DNA of 64,000 nucleotides from Nonomuraea wenchangensis (GCF_900111685.1 NZ_FOHX01000024.1:62001-126000), one strand, 5' to 3'; shown: positions 14,537-23,137, counted from the stretch's first letter. The notes: generated from the sequence alone by a model not told the origin. Translations and numbers: made by a program.

Positions 14537-15472
14537 ATGGCCCCCGTCGTCACCATGCGACAGCTGCTCGAAAGCGGCGTTCACTTCGGTCACCAGACCC
14601 GGCGCTGGAACCCGAAGATGAAGCGCTTCATCTTCACCGAGCGCAACGGCATCTACATCATCGACCTGCAGAAGTCGCTCTCCTACATCGACCGCGCCTA
14701 CGACTTCGTCAAGGAGACGGTCGCCCACGGCGGCACGATCCTGTTCATCGGCACGAAGAAGCAGGCTCAGGAGGCCATTTCCGAGCAGGCCGCCCGCGTC
14801 GGCATGCCGTATGTCAACCAGCGCTGGCTGGGCGGCATGCTCACCAACTTCTCCACCGTGCACAAGCGGCTGCAGCGTCTGAAGGAGCTCGAGGAGCTCG
14901 ACTTCGACAACGTCGCCGCGTCGGGGCTCACCAAGAAGGAGCTCCTCATGCGCCGTCGCGAGAAGGACAAGCTCGAGCGCACGCTCGGCGGCATCCGTGA
15001 CATGGGCCGCGTGCCCAGCGCGGTGTGGGTCGTCGACACCAAGAAGGAGCACATCGCGATCAGCGAGGCCAAGAAGCTTGGCATCCCTGTCGTCGCGATC
15101 CTCGACACCAACTGCGACCCCGACGAGGTCGACTACCCGATCCCGGGCAACGACGACGCCATCCGCGCCGTCGGCCTGCTGACCAGGGTCGTCGCCGACG
15201 GTGTCGCCGCCGGTCTCATGGCCCGCTCCGGCGCCGCTCGCGGCGACGAGAAGCCCGCTGCCGCCGAGCCGCTGGCCGAGTGGGAGCGTGAGCTCATCGA
15301 GCAGGGCACCGGCGCCGCCGAGGCTCCTGCCGCTGAGGCCCCGGCTGCCGAGGCTCCGGCTGCCGAGGCGCCCGCCGCTGAGGCTCCTGCCGCCGAGGAG
15401 AGCGCTCCGGCTGCCGAGGAGAGCGCTCCGGCTGCTCCGGCTGCCGAGGGCGACGCCGAGCAGCAGGCCTGA
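14537..15472 (+). CDS. rpsB: 30S ribosomal protein S2
   Basis: S2 is 311 residues from ATG 14537, which has GGAGGA 7 bases upstream. The frame is open upstream to 14390, but the S2 N-terminus (MAPVVTMRQLLESGVHFGHQ) fixes the start. Conserved segments include TRRWNPKMKRFIF, NQRWLGGMLTNF and PVVAILDTNCDPDEVDYPIP. The last 60 residues are an Ala/Pro/Glu tail with pentapeptide repeats (EAPAA), longer than in most S2 proteins and not part of the fold. It is normally co-transcribed with tsf, but here 715 bp separate them. Confidence 0.97.
   Translation: MAPVVTMRQLLESGVHFGHQTRRWNPKMKRFIFTERNGIYIIDLQKSLSYIDRAYDFVKETVAHGGTILFIGTKKQAQEAISEQAARVGMPYVNQRWLGGMLTNFSTVHKRLQRLKELEELDFDNVAASGLTKKELLMRRREKDKLERTLGGIRDMGRVPSAVWVVDTKKEHIAISEAKKLGIPVVAILDTNCDPDEVDYPIPGNDDAIRAVGLLTRVVADGVAAGLMARSGAARGDEKPAAAEPLAEWERELIEQGTGAAEAPAAEAPAAEAPAAEAPAAEAPAAEESAPAAEESAPAAPAAEGDAEQQA
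15316..15450. repeat. 15-bp repeats encoding the S2 C-terminal tail
   Basis: About seven degenerate 15-bp units of the type GAGGCTCCGGCTGCC encode EAPAA or EESAPAA. Synonymous differences between units show that selection for Ala/Pro/Glu has outlasted the original duplications. Confidence 0.7.
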
Positions 15473-15595
15473 CCCGCACGTAACGCACGGCACAGGCGCG
15501 AGGCTGGGCACGGGTGTGGATGGTGACGGTCTTCGCCGCCGCCGCTTCGGGGGCGGTGCGGCCGTCGCCTCTCGCTCGGGTGAAGGCCCCGGTCC

Positions 15596-15680
15596 GGGGT
15601 TCGGGCTGAGGCTCGGTGCTCGGGCTCAGGGCCGGTGTTCGGGGTTCGGGCTGAGGCTTGAGGTTCGGGCGAGGGCTCGG
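15596..15680. repeat. 45-bp-spaced direct repeats downstream of rpsB
   Basis: GGGGTTCGGGCTGAGGCT occurs exactly at 15596-15613 and 15641-15658, with a shortened third copy (GGTTCGGGCGAGGGCT) from 15662. The interval between is also similar (CGGTGCTCGGG against CGGTGTTCGGG). It lies in the rpsB-tsf gap, where no supported gene is present. Confidence 0.7.
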
Positions 15681-15947
15681 GCTTATGGGCTCATGTCGGG
15701 GCGCGGGCACGATGGCTTGGGCCAGGGGTGATCCCCGGGCTCGGGTCAGCTGACATCTGAATCACGGTGCACTACCGACCGGCGGTCCGCTGTACGGCGA
15801 ACCAGGAGCTGCTGGTCCTGCGCAGGCGGCCGGGAGGTCGGCTGGGGCTGCTGACCGGAGCTTCGCAGCCGGGGCTTCCCGGCTGGGGACTAGCGGTCGG
15901 GGGTGGGCATGGGGCCAGGGCGGTACGGCGAGGCGAGGCTGGGCAGT

Positions 15948-16187
15948 ATGGCAGCGAAGCAGCCGCGACCAGCTCAGCCCCGACGCCGAACGGCCGGCGC
16001 CCACCAGGCCCGGCGTCCGCGCCCGGAGGCCGGACCGGGACGCAAGAGCAGCGCGAAGGCTCCTGTACGGCCCGTACGGCACGCGCCCGCCGTACCGACG
16101 ACAAAGGGCGGACGGACCGATCTCGGCCCATCCGACCACGATGACGACCACGATGACGACGACGAAATCCCACGAGGAAAAAGAGCA
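15948..16187 (+). other. Open in-frame extension upstream of tsf
   Basis: From ATG 15948 an open frame of 80 codons runs without a stop into tsf. It would encode a strongly basic stretch (Arg/Lys/Pro-rich) followed by an acidic patch (DHDDDHDDDDE). EF-Ts proteins do not carry such an extension, so translation of it is doubtful. It may be leader sequence or the remains of inserted DNA. The rest of 15473-16187 contains only repeats and no gene I can support. Confidence 0.35.
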
Positions 16188-17021
16188 ATGGCTTCCGTGA
16201 ACATGGCCGACGTCAAGCGGCTTCGCGAGATCACCGCTGCCGGCATGATGGACTGCAAGAAGGCGCTTGAGGAGGCCGAGGGCGACTTCGACCGCGCCGT
16301 CGAGCTGCTGCGCCTCAAGGGCGCCAAGGACGTGGGCAAGCGTGAGGCCCGCACCGCCTCCAACGGCCTGGTCGCGCTCAAGCAGGACGGCGACTCGGTC
16401 GCCGCGCTGCTGGAGCTCAACTGCGAGACCGACTTCGTGGCCAAGGGCGAGCGTTTCCAGGACCTGGCGTCCCAGGTCGTGGCGCACATCCTCGAGACCA
16501 AGCCGGCCGACGTGGCCACGCTGCTGGAGTCCTCCTTCGGCGGCAAGCCCGTCAAGCAGCACCTGGACGAGGCCAACGCCGCGCTGGGCGAGAAGATCGA
16601 GATTCGCCGTTTCCAGGTTCTCGAGGGCGGCTACATCGGCGCCTACATGCACAAGACCGACCCGGCGCTGCCGCCGGCCGTCGGCGTGCTGGTGCAGCTC
16701 GACAAGCCGAACGCCGAGGTCGCCAAGGACATCGCGCAGCACGCCGCGGCGATGGCCCCGCAGTACCTCAAGGCCGACACCGTGCCGTCCGAGGTCGTCG
16801 AGAAGGAGCGCAAGCTCTTCGAGGAGATGACCCGCGAGGAGGGCAAGCCCGAGGCCGCCATCGGCAAGATCGTCGACGGCCGCCTCAACGGCTGGTACCG
16901 CGACTTCACGCTGCTCCAGCAGGCGTTCGTGAAGGACAACAAGAAGAGCGTCGGCAAGTACGCCGAGGAGAACGGCGTCGAAGTCCTCGCCTTTGTCCGT
17001 TTCAAGGTCGGTCAGGCTTAG
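16188..17021 (+). CDS. tsf: Elongation factor Ts
   Basis: EF-Ts exchanges GDP on EF-Tu. The product is 277 residues from ATG 16188 (GAGGA upstream); ATG 16203 is a possible alternative that would give MADVKRLREITAAG. The EF-Tu contact motif (LRLKGAKDVGKR) and LNCETDFVAKGERFQ are present, followed by the two core subdomains. It is followed by pyrH and frr in the usual order. Codon use is highly biased to C and G at third positions, as expected for an abundant protein. Confidence 0.97.
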   Translation: MASVNMADVKRLREITAAGMMDCKKALEEAEGDFDRAVELLRLKGAKDVGKREARTASNGLVALKQDGDSVAALLELNCETDFVAKGERFQDLASQVVAHILETKPADVATLLESSFGGKPVKQHLDEANAALGEKIEIRRFQVLEGGYIGAYMHKTDPALPPAVGVLVQLDKPNAEVAKDIAQHAAAMAPQYLKADTVPSEVVEKERKLFEEMTREEGKPEAAIGKIVDGRLNGWYRDFTLLQQAFVKDNKKSVGKYAEENGVEVLAFVRFKVGQA

Positions 17022-17078
17022 GCTTAGGCAAGCCACCATCAGGCACGCCACGAAGCCAGGATCGATCCACCGAATGAA

Positions 17079-17083
17079 GGAGG
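17079..17083 (+). promoter_or_regulatory. Ribosome binding site that decides the pyrH start
   Basis: GGAGG lies 8 nt before GTG 17092. The in-frame ATG at 17074 overlaps this site and so is unlikely to be used. Confidence 0.6.
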
Positions 17084-17091
17084 CCGCCGCC

Positions 17092-17886
17092 GTGCAGGAC
17101 CACCGGGAGTCAGCCCACGAATCCACACGGACGGCGGCCGACTCATCTCCACATCCGCCCACCAACCATCTGAGGTGGAAGCGGGTGATGCTGAAGCTGT
17201 CGGGCGAGGCGTTCGCCGGCAGCGAGCCGCTGGGCATCGACCCGACGGTCGTCGACCATCTCGCCGACTCGATCGCCGAGGCGGTCAAGGAGGGCGTGCA
17301 GGTCGCCGTCGTGGTCGGCGGCGGCAACATGTTCCGCGGCGCCACCCTGTCGCAGGGAGGCATCGACCGCGCCCGCGCCGACTACATGGGCATGCTGGGC
17401 ACGGTCATCAACTGCCTGGCCCTGCAGGACTTCCTGGAGCGCAGGGGCGTAGAGACCCGCGTGCAGACCGCCATCACGATGCAGCAGGTCGCCGAGCCGT
17501 TCCTGCCGCGCCGCGCGATCCGGCACCTGGAGAAGGGCCGCGTCGTGATCTTCGGCGCCGGGCTCGGCTCGCCCTACTTCTCCACCGACACCGCCGCGTC
17601 ACAGCGCGCCCTGGAGATCGGCGCCGAGGCGCTGCTGAAGGGTACGCAGGTGGACGGCATCTACGACTCCGACCCGCGCAAGAACCCGGACGCGGTCCGG
17701 TTCGACCACCTCGACTACGGCGAGGTGCTGCTGCGTGACCTCGCGGTCATGGACGCCACCGCGATCAGCCTGTGCAAGGACAACGACCTGCCGATCGTGG
17801 TCTTCGACCTGATGGGCGAGGGCAACATCCTGCGCGCGGTACGCGGTGAGAAAATCGGCACGCTGGTGAGTCCCGCGGGGAAATGA
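17092..17886 (+). CDS. pyrH: Uridylate kinase
   Basis: UMP kinase converts UMP to UDP with ATP and belongs to the amino-acid kinase fold. From GTG 17092 it is 264 residues. A Ser/His-rich N-terminal leader of about 26 residues precedes the conserved start RWKRVMLKLSGEAFAG. The core has VAVVVGGGNMFRG, ARADYMGMLGTVINCLAL and GLGSPYFSTDTAA. The gene lies 70 bases after tsf and 46 before frr, most likely in one transcript. Confidence 0.95.
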   Translation: MQDHRESAHESTRTAADSSPHPPTNHLRWKRVMLKLSGEAFAGSEPLGIDPTVVDHLADSIAEAVKEGVQVAVVVGGGNMFRGATLSQGGIDRARADYMGMLGTVINCLALQDFLERRGVETRVQTAITMQQVAEPFLPRRAIRHLEKGRVVIFGAGLGSPYFSTDTAASQRALEIGAEALLKGTQVDGIYDSDPRKNPDAVRFDHLDYGEVLLRDLAVMDATAISLCKDNDLPIVVFDLMGEGNILRAVRGEKIGTLVSPAGK

Positions 17887-17932
17887 CGGAGCGAGCCCGA
17901 CACCGCCAGCAAGAAGACGACAGGGAGCCGCT

Positions 17933-18490
17933 GTGATCGACGAAACCCTCCTCGAAGCCGAGGAAAAAATGGACAAGGCCGTCTCGGTCGCGAAGGAGGA
18001 CTTCGCGACCATCCGGACGGGCCGGGTCACGCCCGCGATGTTCAACAAGATCAGCGCCGAGTACTACGGCACGCCGACGCCGATCCAGCAGCTGGCGTCG
18101 TTCCACGTGCCCGAGGCGCGCATGGTGCTCATCCAGCCCTACGACAAGAGCTCGATGGGCGCGATCGAGAAGGCCATCCGTGACTCCGACCTCGGTGTCA
18201 ACCCCACCGACGACGGCCAGGTCATCCGCGTGACGTTCCCCGAGCTGTCGGAGGAGCGCCGCAAGGAGTACATCAAGGTCGCCAGGAACAAGGGCGAGCA
18301 GGCGAAGGTCTCCATCCGCAACATCCGCCGCTCCGCCAAGGACGTCCTGGACAAGCTGGTCAAGGACGGCGAGGCGGGCGAGGACGAGGTCCGGCGCGCC
18401 GAGAAGGAGCTGGACGACCTGACCCAGAAGCACGTCGCCAAGATCGACGAGCTGCTCAAGCACAAGGAAGCCGAGCTGCTCGAAGTCTGA
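17933..18490 (+). CDS. frr: Ribosome recycling factor
   Basis: RRF splits post-termination ribosomes together with EF-G. It is 185 residues, the normal length, with a GTG start and AGGGAG 5 bases upstream. Typical sequence: RTGRVTPAMFNKISAEYYG, the loop with ARMVLIQPYDKSSM, and PELSEERRKEYIKVARNKGE in the long helix. It ends the tsf-pyrH-frr run; a 132-base gap precedes cdsA. Confidence 0.97.
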   Translation: MIDETLLEAEEKMDKAVSVAKEDFATIRTGRVTPAMFNKISAEYYGTPTPIQQLASFHVPEARMVLIQPYDKSSMGAIEKAIRDSDLGVNPTDDGQVIRVTFPELSEERRKEYIKVARNKGEQAKVSIRNIRRSAKDVLDKLVKDGEAGEDEVRRAEKELDDLTQKHVAKIDELLKHKEAELLEV

Positions 18491-18622
18491 GCGGCGCGCC
18501 CGGCACGGATCGCCCCCCGGCGACCCGTACGGCGGCCGCCCCCGGGTGGTCCGCCGGGTCAGCGGGTCTTGCCCTACGGCCCTCGCCCCCCGGCGAGGGC
18601 CGTGGCCCTATGGAGAGTTGCA

Positions 18623-19462
18623 GTGGAAGAACGTACGGCCGGCACCAGCCCGAGCGGCGGCAGCCGTACCGGGAGGAACCTGCCCGCCGCGATCGCCGTC
18701 GGCGTGATCCTGGGGGCGCTCGTCCTCGGGACGATCTACACGATCAAGGAGCTGTTCCTGCTGGTCGTGGTCGGCGCGGTCGGCGTCGGCGTGCTGGAGC
18801 TGGTCAAGGCCTTCGCGCTGCGCGAGATCAAGGTCCCGGCCGTGCCGGTGCTGGCGGGGCTCGTGGCGATGCAGGCGGGCGCCTACTGGGGCGGGCCGGT
18901 GTGGTTGCTGGCGGGCTTCGCGGTGTTCGCGTTCGTGCTGCTCACCTGGCGGATGTTCAGTGACGGCACCGACGGCTACGTACGCGACGCGACGGCGTCG
19001 GTGTTCACGCTCTTCTATCCGGCGATGCTGGCCGCGTTCGTGCCGCTGCTGCTGCGGGAGGAGGACGGCGCCCACCGGGTGCTGATCTTCATCGCGGTGA
19101 CCGTGGCCAGCGACATCGGCGGCTACGCCGCGGGCGTGCTGTTCGGCCGGCACCGGATGACGGTCATCAGCCCGAAGAAGACCTGGGAGGGCTTCGCCGG
19201 GTCGGTCGTGGCGTGTACGGCGGTCGGTGCGTGGCTGGTGACGTGGCTGCTCGGCGGGGCGCTCTGGCAGGGCGCGCTGATCGGGGCCCTGGGCGCGCTG
19301 CTGGCGACGATGGGCGACCTGATCGAGTCGATGATCAAGCGGGATCTCGGCATCAAGGACCTCGGCACGATCCTGCCGGGGCACGGCGGGCTGATGGACC
19401 GGCTGGACTCCCTGGTCACGACGCTGGTGCCGGTCTGGCTGCTGCTGACGCTGTTCTTCTGA
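18623..19462 (+). CDS. cdsA: Phosphatidate cytidylyltransferase
   Basis: CdsA makes CDP-diacylglycerol from phosphatidate and CTP, the precursor of phosphatidylinositol and cardiolipin. It is 279 residues from GTG 18623 (GGAGAG upstream); the frame is open back to 18569, but the upstream part is unrelated. About eight membrane segments are visible. The family signature spans PKKTWEGFAGS, ATMGDLIESMIKRDLGIKD and LPGHGGLMDRLDSL. It converges with the SUFU-domain gene, only 12 bases apart. Confidence 0.94.
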   Translation: MEERTAGTSPSGGSRTGRNLPAAIAVGVILGALVLGTIYTIKELFLLVVVGAVGVGVLELVKAFALREIKVPAVPVLAGLVAMQAGAYWGGPVWLLAGFAVFAFVLLTWRMFSDGTDGYVRDATASVFTLFYPAMLAAFVPLLLREEDGAHRVLIFIAVTVASDIGGYAAGVLFGRHRMTVISPKKTWEGFAGSVVACTAVGAWLVTWLLGGALWQGALIGALGALLATMGDLIESMIKRDLGIKDLGTILPGHGGLMDRLDSLVTTLVPVWLLLTLFF

Positions 19463-19474
19463 GCTCCGAAGCCG

Positions 19475-20494
19475 TCAGTCGTGGGTGTCCAGGGTCTCGG
19501 CGGTGACCGGCGTCAGCCAGAGCCACCGGACCGCCTCACCCCCAAACGCGAATCCTGACATGTCGGGCATGTGGGGGGCGTCGGCCAGCATCAGCACCCC
19601 CGAGTACCTCGGCCCCAGCGGGAACGTCTCCGGTTCGTGATACCACCTGGCGGTGTGCGCGTGCCCCAGCCAGGTGACCGAGTGCCACGGATACTGCGCC
19701 AGCCACACCAGGAGCAGCGCCGCGTCCCTCGGGTCCTCGCGGGTGGCCACGGCCAGCTCGATCCTGGCGTACGCGCCGGGCTTGTCGATCCACTGCTCGA
19801 CCGTGGGCATGCGCTGGCAGCTCATCCCGACCGTGGACAGCACGCTGTAGTCGCGCTTGCCGTGCGGCGGCCGCTCGGTGATGCCGACCGTGGGCAGCCG
19901 CTCGCCGCTCGCGTCCCAGTAGCGTCCGGCCGGGCCGAGCACCCGGTCCAGGTGCCCCATCACGAACTGCTGGAACGACGGCCACGACCCCTCGCTGTGC
20001 CGCCAGCGCCAGTACGAGCGGGCGTTGGCGATCCGGGGTTCGAGCCCTTCCAGCGCCTCCGACAGCGTCCAGGCGAACGGCGACTCGCCCACCGCGTCCC
20101 GGGCATATCCGGGCATGCCGCGGCTCATGTCGGCCCAGCCGGGGATGACCGCGAGCAGGTCGTCGTCCTCGTACAGCGCGACGCCGTCGCCCTCCTCGAA
20201 CCACAGCGCGCTGAGCTGCCCCAGCGGGCGGCGGCCCTCCGGGCGCAGCGTGTTGGGCCGGGGCATGAGCGGCGGCAGGCCCGAGTTGATCCTCGCGAGG
20301 TCCACGACCGCCGGGGCGGGCCGGTGGTTGGCCAGCCAGACGGCGCCGTGGACGGTGCCGTCGGGCGAGCACAGGTAAGCTACCGAGGCGTCCTCGTCCC
20401 GTTCGACGACGAGCGTGCGGCTTCCGTACGGGTTGCCGACGGCGAGAACCACCTCGGCGCCACTCTCCCCGGACGCCGACCGAAAAATCGCCAT
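19475..20494 (-). CDS. Suppressor-of-fused (SUFU) domain protein
   Basis: A 339-residue cytoplasmic protein. The C-terminal half (about 170-339) resembles the SUFU domain: GKRDYSVLSTVGMSCQRMP, ALLLVWLAQYPWHSVTWLGH and GVLMLADAP. SUFU in animals restrains Hedgehog signalling; bacterial members are often linked to polymorphic-toxin immunity, but many, like this one between cdsA and rlmN, have no toxin neighbour. The N-terminal half is not recognised. ATG 20494 (MAIFRSASGESG) is preferred over the open frame back to 20569 because conserved sequence begins there. It diverges from rlmN with 118 bp between them. Confidence 0.75.
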   Translation of the reverse strand: MAIFRSASGESGAEVVLAVGNPYGSRTLVVERDEDASVAYLCSPDGTVHGAVWLANHRPAPAVVDLARINSGLPPLMPRPNTLRPEGRRPLGQLSALWFEEGDGVALYEDDDLLAVIPGWADMSRGMPGYARDAVGESPFAWTLSEALEGLEPRIANARSYWRWRHSEGSWPSFQQFVMGHLDRVLGPAGRYWDASGERLPTVGITERPPHGKRDYSVLSTVGMSCQRMPTVEQWIDKPGAYARIELAVATREDPRDAALLLVWLAQYPWHSVTWLGHAHTARWYHEPETFPLGPRYSGVLMLADAPHMPDMSGFAFGGEAVRWLWLTPVTAETLDTHD

Positions 20495-20612
20495 ACGTGT
20501 GCACTGTAGATCCGGCGGAGACCATGACGCGAGCCGTACGCTGACCAGGAATGCCACCTCCGTCCCCAACGTTGATTACCCTGGTCCCCATACCCGAAGC
20601 AAAGGCAGCAAC

Positions 20613-21713
20613 GTGTCCCAGCCCCCAGGTCAGCTCACCTTTGTCGCGCCGCGACGGGCCAAGCCCGCCCGGCACCTGGCCGACCTGCCGATGCCCGAGC
20701 GGCGGGCCGCGGTGACCGAGCTGGGCGAGAAGGCGTTCCGCGCCGACCAGCTCTCGCGCCACTACTTCGAACGGCTCACGACGGACGTCTCCGCGATGAC
20801 CGACCTGCCCGCCGCCGCCCGCGAGAAGCTGTCCGCGCTGCTGCCGACCCTGCTCACCCCGGTGCGCGAGCTGGCCACCGACGGCGGCACCACCCGCAAG
20901 ACGCTGTGGCGGCTCTTCGACGGGGCGCTGGTCGAGTCGGTGCTCATGCGCTACCCCGACCGGGTCACGATGTGCGTGTCGTCGCAGGCCGGCTGCGGCA
21001 TGAACTGCCCGTTCTGCGCCACCGGACAGGCGGGCCTGACCCGCAACATGTCCACCGCCGAGATCGTCGAGCAGGTCGTGGCGGGCGCGCGGGCGCTGGC
21101 GGCCGGCGAGGTGCCGGGCGGTCCCGGGCGGGTCAGCAACGTCGTGTTCATGGGCATGGGCGAGCCGCTGGCCAACTACAAGCAGGTGATCGGCGCGGTC
21201 CGGCGGCTGGTCGAGCCGGCTCCGCACGGGCTCGGCATCTCGGCGCGCGGCGTGACGGTCTCCACCGTCGGCCTGGTGCCGGCCATCGGCAAGCTCGCCG
21301 ACGAGGGGCTGCCGGTCACGCTGGCGCTGTCGCTGCACGCGCCCGACGACGAGCTGCGTGACACGCTGGTGCCGATCAACACCCGGTGGAAGGTGGCCGA
21401 GGTGCTGGACGCCGCGTGGGCGTACGCGGCGCGGACGAAGCGGCGGGTCTCCATCGAGTACGCGCTGATCAAGGACATCAACGACCAGGAGTGGCGGGCC
21501 GACCTGCTCGGCAAGCTGGTCAAGAACAAACTGGTGCACGTCAACCTGATCCCGCTCAACCCGACGCCGGGCTCCAAGTGGACCGCGTCGCGGCCGGAGG
21601 ACGAGCGGGCGTTCGTGCGGCGGCTGCAGTTCCACGGCGTGCCGGTGACCGTGCGCGACACGCGCGGGCGGGAGATCGACGGCGCCTGCGGCCAGCTCGC
21701 CGCGGCCGAATAG
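20613..21713 (+). CDS. rlmN: 23S rRNA/tRNA adenine-C2 methyltransferase RlmN
   Basis: A radical-SAM enzyme that methylates C2 of A2503 in 23S rRNA and A37 in some tRNAs. It is 366 residues from GTG 20613. The iron-sulfur motif CGMNCPFC gives Cys128, Cys132 and Cys135. The acceptor/resolving cysteine lies in REIDGACGQLA near the C-terminus. NVVFMGMGEPLANY and LALSLHAPDDELRDTLVPI are further family hallmarks. The frame is open upstream to 20415 with unrelated sequence. It is the last gene of the conserved cluster. Confidence 0.95.
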   Translation: MSQPPGQLTFVAPRRAKPARHLADLPMPERRAAVTELGEKAFRADQLSRHYFERLTTDVSAMTDLPAAAREKLSALLPTLLTPVRELATDGGTTRKTLWRLFDGALVESVLMRYPDRVTMCVSSQAGCGMNCPFCATGQAGLTRNMSTAEIVEQVVAGARALAAGEVPGGPGRVSNVVFMGMGEPLANYKQVIGAVRRLVEPAPHGLGISARGVTVSTVGLVPAIGKLADEGLPVTLALSLHAPDDELRDTLVPINTRWKVAEVLDAAWAYAARTKRRVSIEYALIKDINDQEWRADLLGKLVKNKLVHVNLIPLNPTPGSKWTASRPEDERAFVRRLQFHGVPVTVRDTRGREIDGACGQLAAAE

Positions 21714-21734
21714 CCCGGCGACCGCCCGGGGCTG

Positions 21735-22403
21735 TCAGTGCCTCAGGCGGCGCCAGGCATACAGCGTCAGGGCGAGCACGCACCACGCGAGCGAGACGGC
21801 GGCCAGCTCCGGAAAGCGGGCGACCAGGTCGCCGTCGTTGGCCGCGCGCATCCACACCACCAGCGGCACCGTCAGCCAGTACGCCGGCGAGGCGCTGATC
21901 AGCAGCATCAGCAGGAACCCGAGGACCAGCCCCATGATCGACAGGGCGGGCGAGCGGACGACGGCCCGGCTGGTGAGCGCGCCCAGCGCGGTCCCGGTCA
22001 GCGCCGCGAGGCCGTGCATCGCCACGCCGGTGGCGAGCACGCCGGGCGAGGGCCGCGCGCTCGTGCCGAGCAGCAGCGCCGCGGCCAGTCCCACGGCGGC
22101 GAGCGCCCCGCAGGTCACCAGCGCCGCCACCAGGCCCGCCACCAGCTCCCTGCCCCGCCCGCCCACGGTCACCGCCGACAGCTCGCGCTGCCGGTCGGGC
22201 TCGGTGTCCAGCAGGCTCCTCGCGGACCAGGCCAGCACGGGGACGATCAGTACGGCGGCGTCGGCCAGCACGCCCGCCTCCTCGCCGCGCGGCGCCCGGC
22301 TGCTGTGCAGGACCGCCAGCAGGGCGAGGGCCAGCAGCAGGCTCTGGAAGACGCGGTGCGAGCGGACGTAGGCGGCCAGCCGGAACACGGTGAGCGCGGT
22401 CAT
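21735..22403 (-). CDS. ABC transporter permease (hypothetical substrate)
   Basis: A 222-residue membrane protein with about six helices (for example SLLLALALLAVLHS, LIVPVLAWSA and SIMGLVLGFLLMLLIS). It has no recognised permease signature, but its start overlaps the stop of the ATPase gene by 4 bases (ATGA), so it is the membrane partner. ATG 22403 is chosen for that overlap. Layout resembles ABC-2 type exporters. Substrate unknown. Confidence 0.75.
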   Translation of the reverse strand: MTALTVFRLAAYVRSHRVFQSLLLALALLAVLHSSRAPRGEEAGVLADAAVLIVPVLAWSARSLLDTEPDRQRELSAVTVGGRGRELVAGLVAALVTCGALAAVGLAAALLLGTSARPSPGVLATGVAMHGLAALTGTALGALTSRAVVRSPALSIMGLVLGFLLMLLISASPAYWLTVPLVVWMRAANDGDLVARFPELAAVSLAWCVLALTLYAWRRLRH

Positions 22404-23137
22404 CGGGCGGACTCCTCGATCTCGCGGGCCGGGTAGCCCTCGCCGCGCATCCGGGCGAGGAAGCGGGGCAGCTCGCCGGCGGGCACCTGTACGGTCACGG
22501 TGACCAGCTCGTCCGGGACCGGCACCGGCGGGGGAGCGGGTGAGGAGGGCTCGTCGAGCCCGCCGTCGGCGACCGTCCAGTGCCGGAGCGCCGGTAACGC
22601 GCGCAGGCCGCCCTGGTGGTCGCTGACGACGACGATGCCGCCCCGGCCGGCCACCTCCGTCGCGAGGTCCGGCAGCACCGCGCGGGTGGCGGCGTCGAGG
22701 CCGGCGAACGGCTCGTCCATGATCAGCAGCCCGGGGTCGGCCATCAGCGCCTGCGCCAGCCCCACCTTGTGCCCGCCGCCCTTCGACAGCTCGCCGAGCG
22801 GGGTGGCCAGCAGGTGCTCCATGTGCAGCCGTTCGGCCCACGGCTCCCATCGGGCCCCGCCGCGCATCCGGGAGACGTGCCGCAGGTAGGCCGCCACCGT
22901 GAACGGCTGCCCCGTGGGAAACCGGTCCGGGGCGAACCCGACCACCGCCGGCCGCCCGCCGATCGTCCCCTTCGTGGGCCGGGTCAGACCGGCCAGCAGC
23001 CGCAGCAGAGTGGACTTGCCCGCGCCGTTCACGCCGGTCAGCTCGACGATGTCGCCGGGTGCGAGCTCGGCGTCGGCCCCCTGGATGACGAAGGGGTCAC
23101 GCCGTCGGTAGCGGAAAGAGACCTTGGACAGTCGCAT
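22400..23137 (-). CDS. ABC transporter ATP-binding protein
   Basis: A 245-residue ATPase with Walker A GVNGAGKST (near residue 35), Walker B GLLIMDEPFAGLD and an H-loop in VVVSDHQGG. The signature motif reads LSKGGGHKV instead of LSGGQ, a departure seen in some exporter-type ATPases. About 50 extra C-terminal residues (PAPPPVPVPDELV onward) follow the ATPase fold. It is the first gene of a two-gene operon with the permease and diverges from the DivIVA-like gene. Confidence 0.88.
   Translation of the reverse strand: MRLSKVSFRYRRRDPFVIQGADAELAPGDIVELTGVNGAGKSTLLRLLAGLTRPTKGTIGGRPAVVGFAPDRFPTGQPFTVAAYLRHVSRMRGGARWEPWAERLHMEHLLATPLGELSKGGGHKVGLAQALMADPGLLIMDEPFAGLDAATRAVLPDLATEVAGRGGIVVVSDHQGGLRALPALRHWTVADGGLDEPSSPAPPPVPVPDELVTVTVQVPAGELPRFLARMRGEGYPAREIEESAR

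Noticed and set aside
15767..16144. Small gene between rpsB and tsf
   Set aside because: The translation changes to Arg/Thr-rich low complexity and matches no family; no ribosome binding site precedes the GTG.
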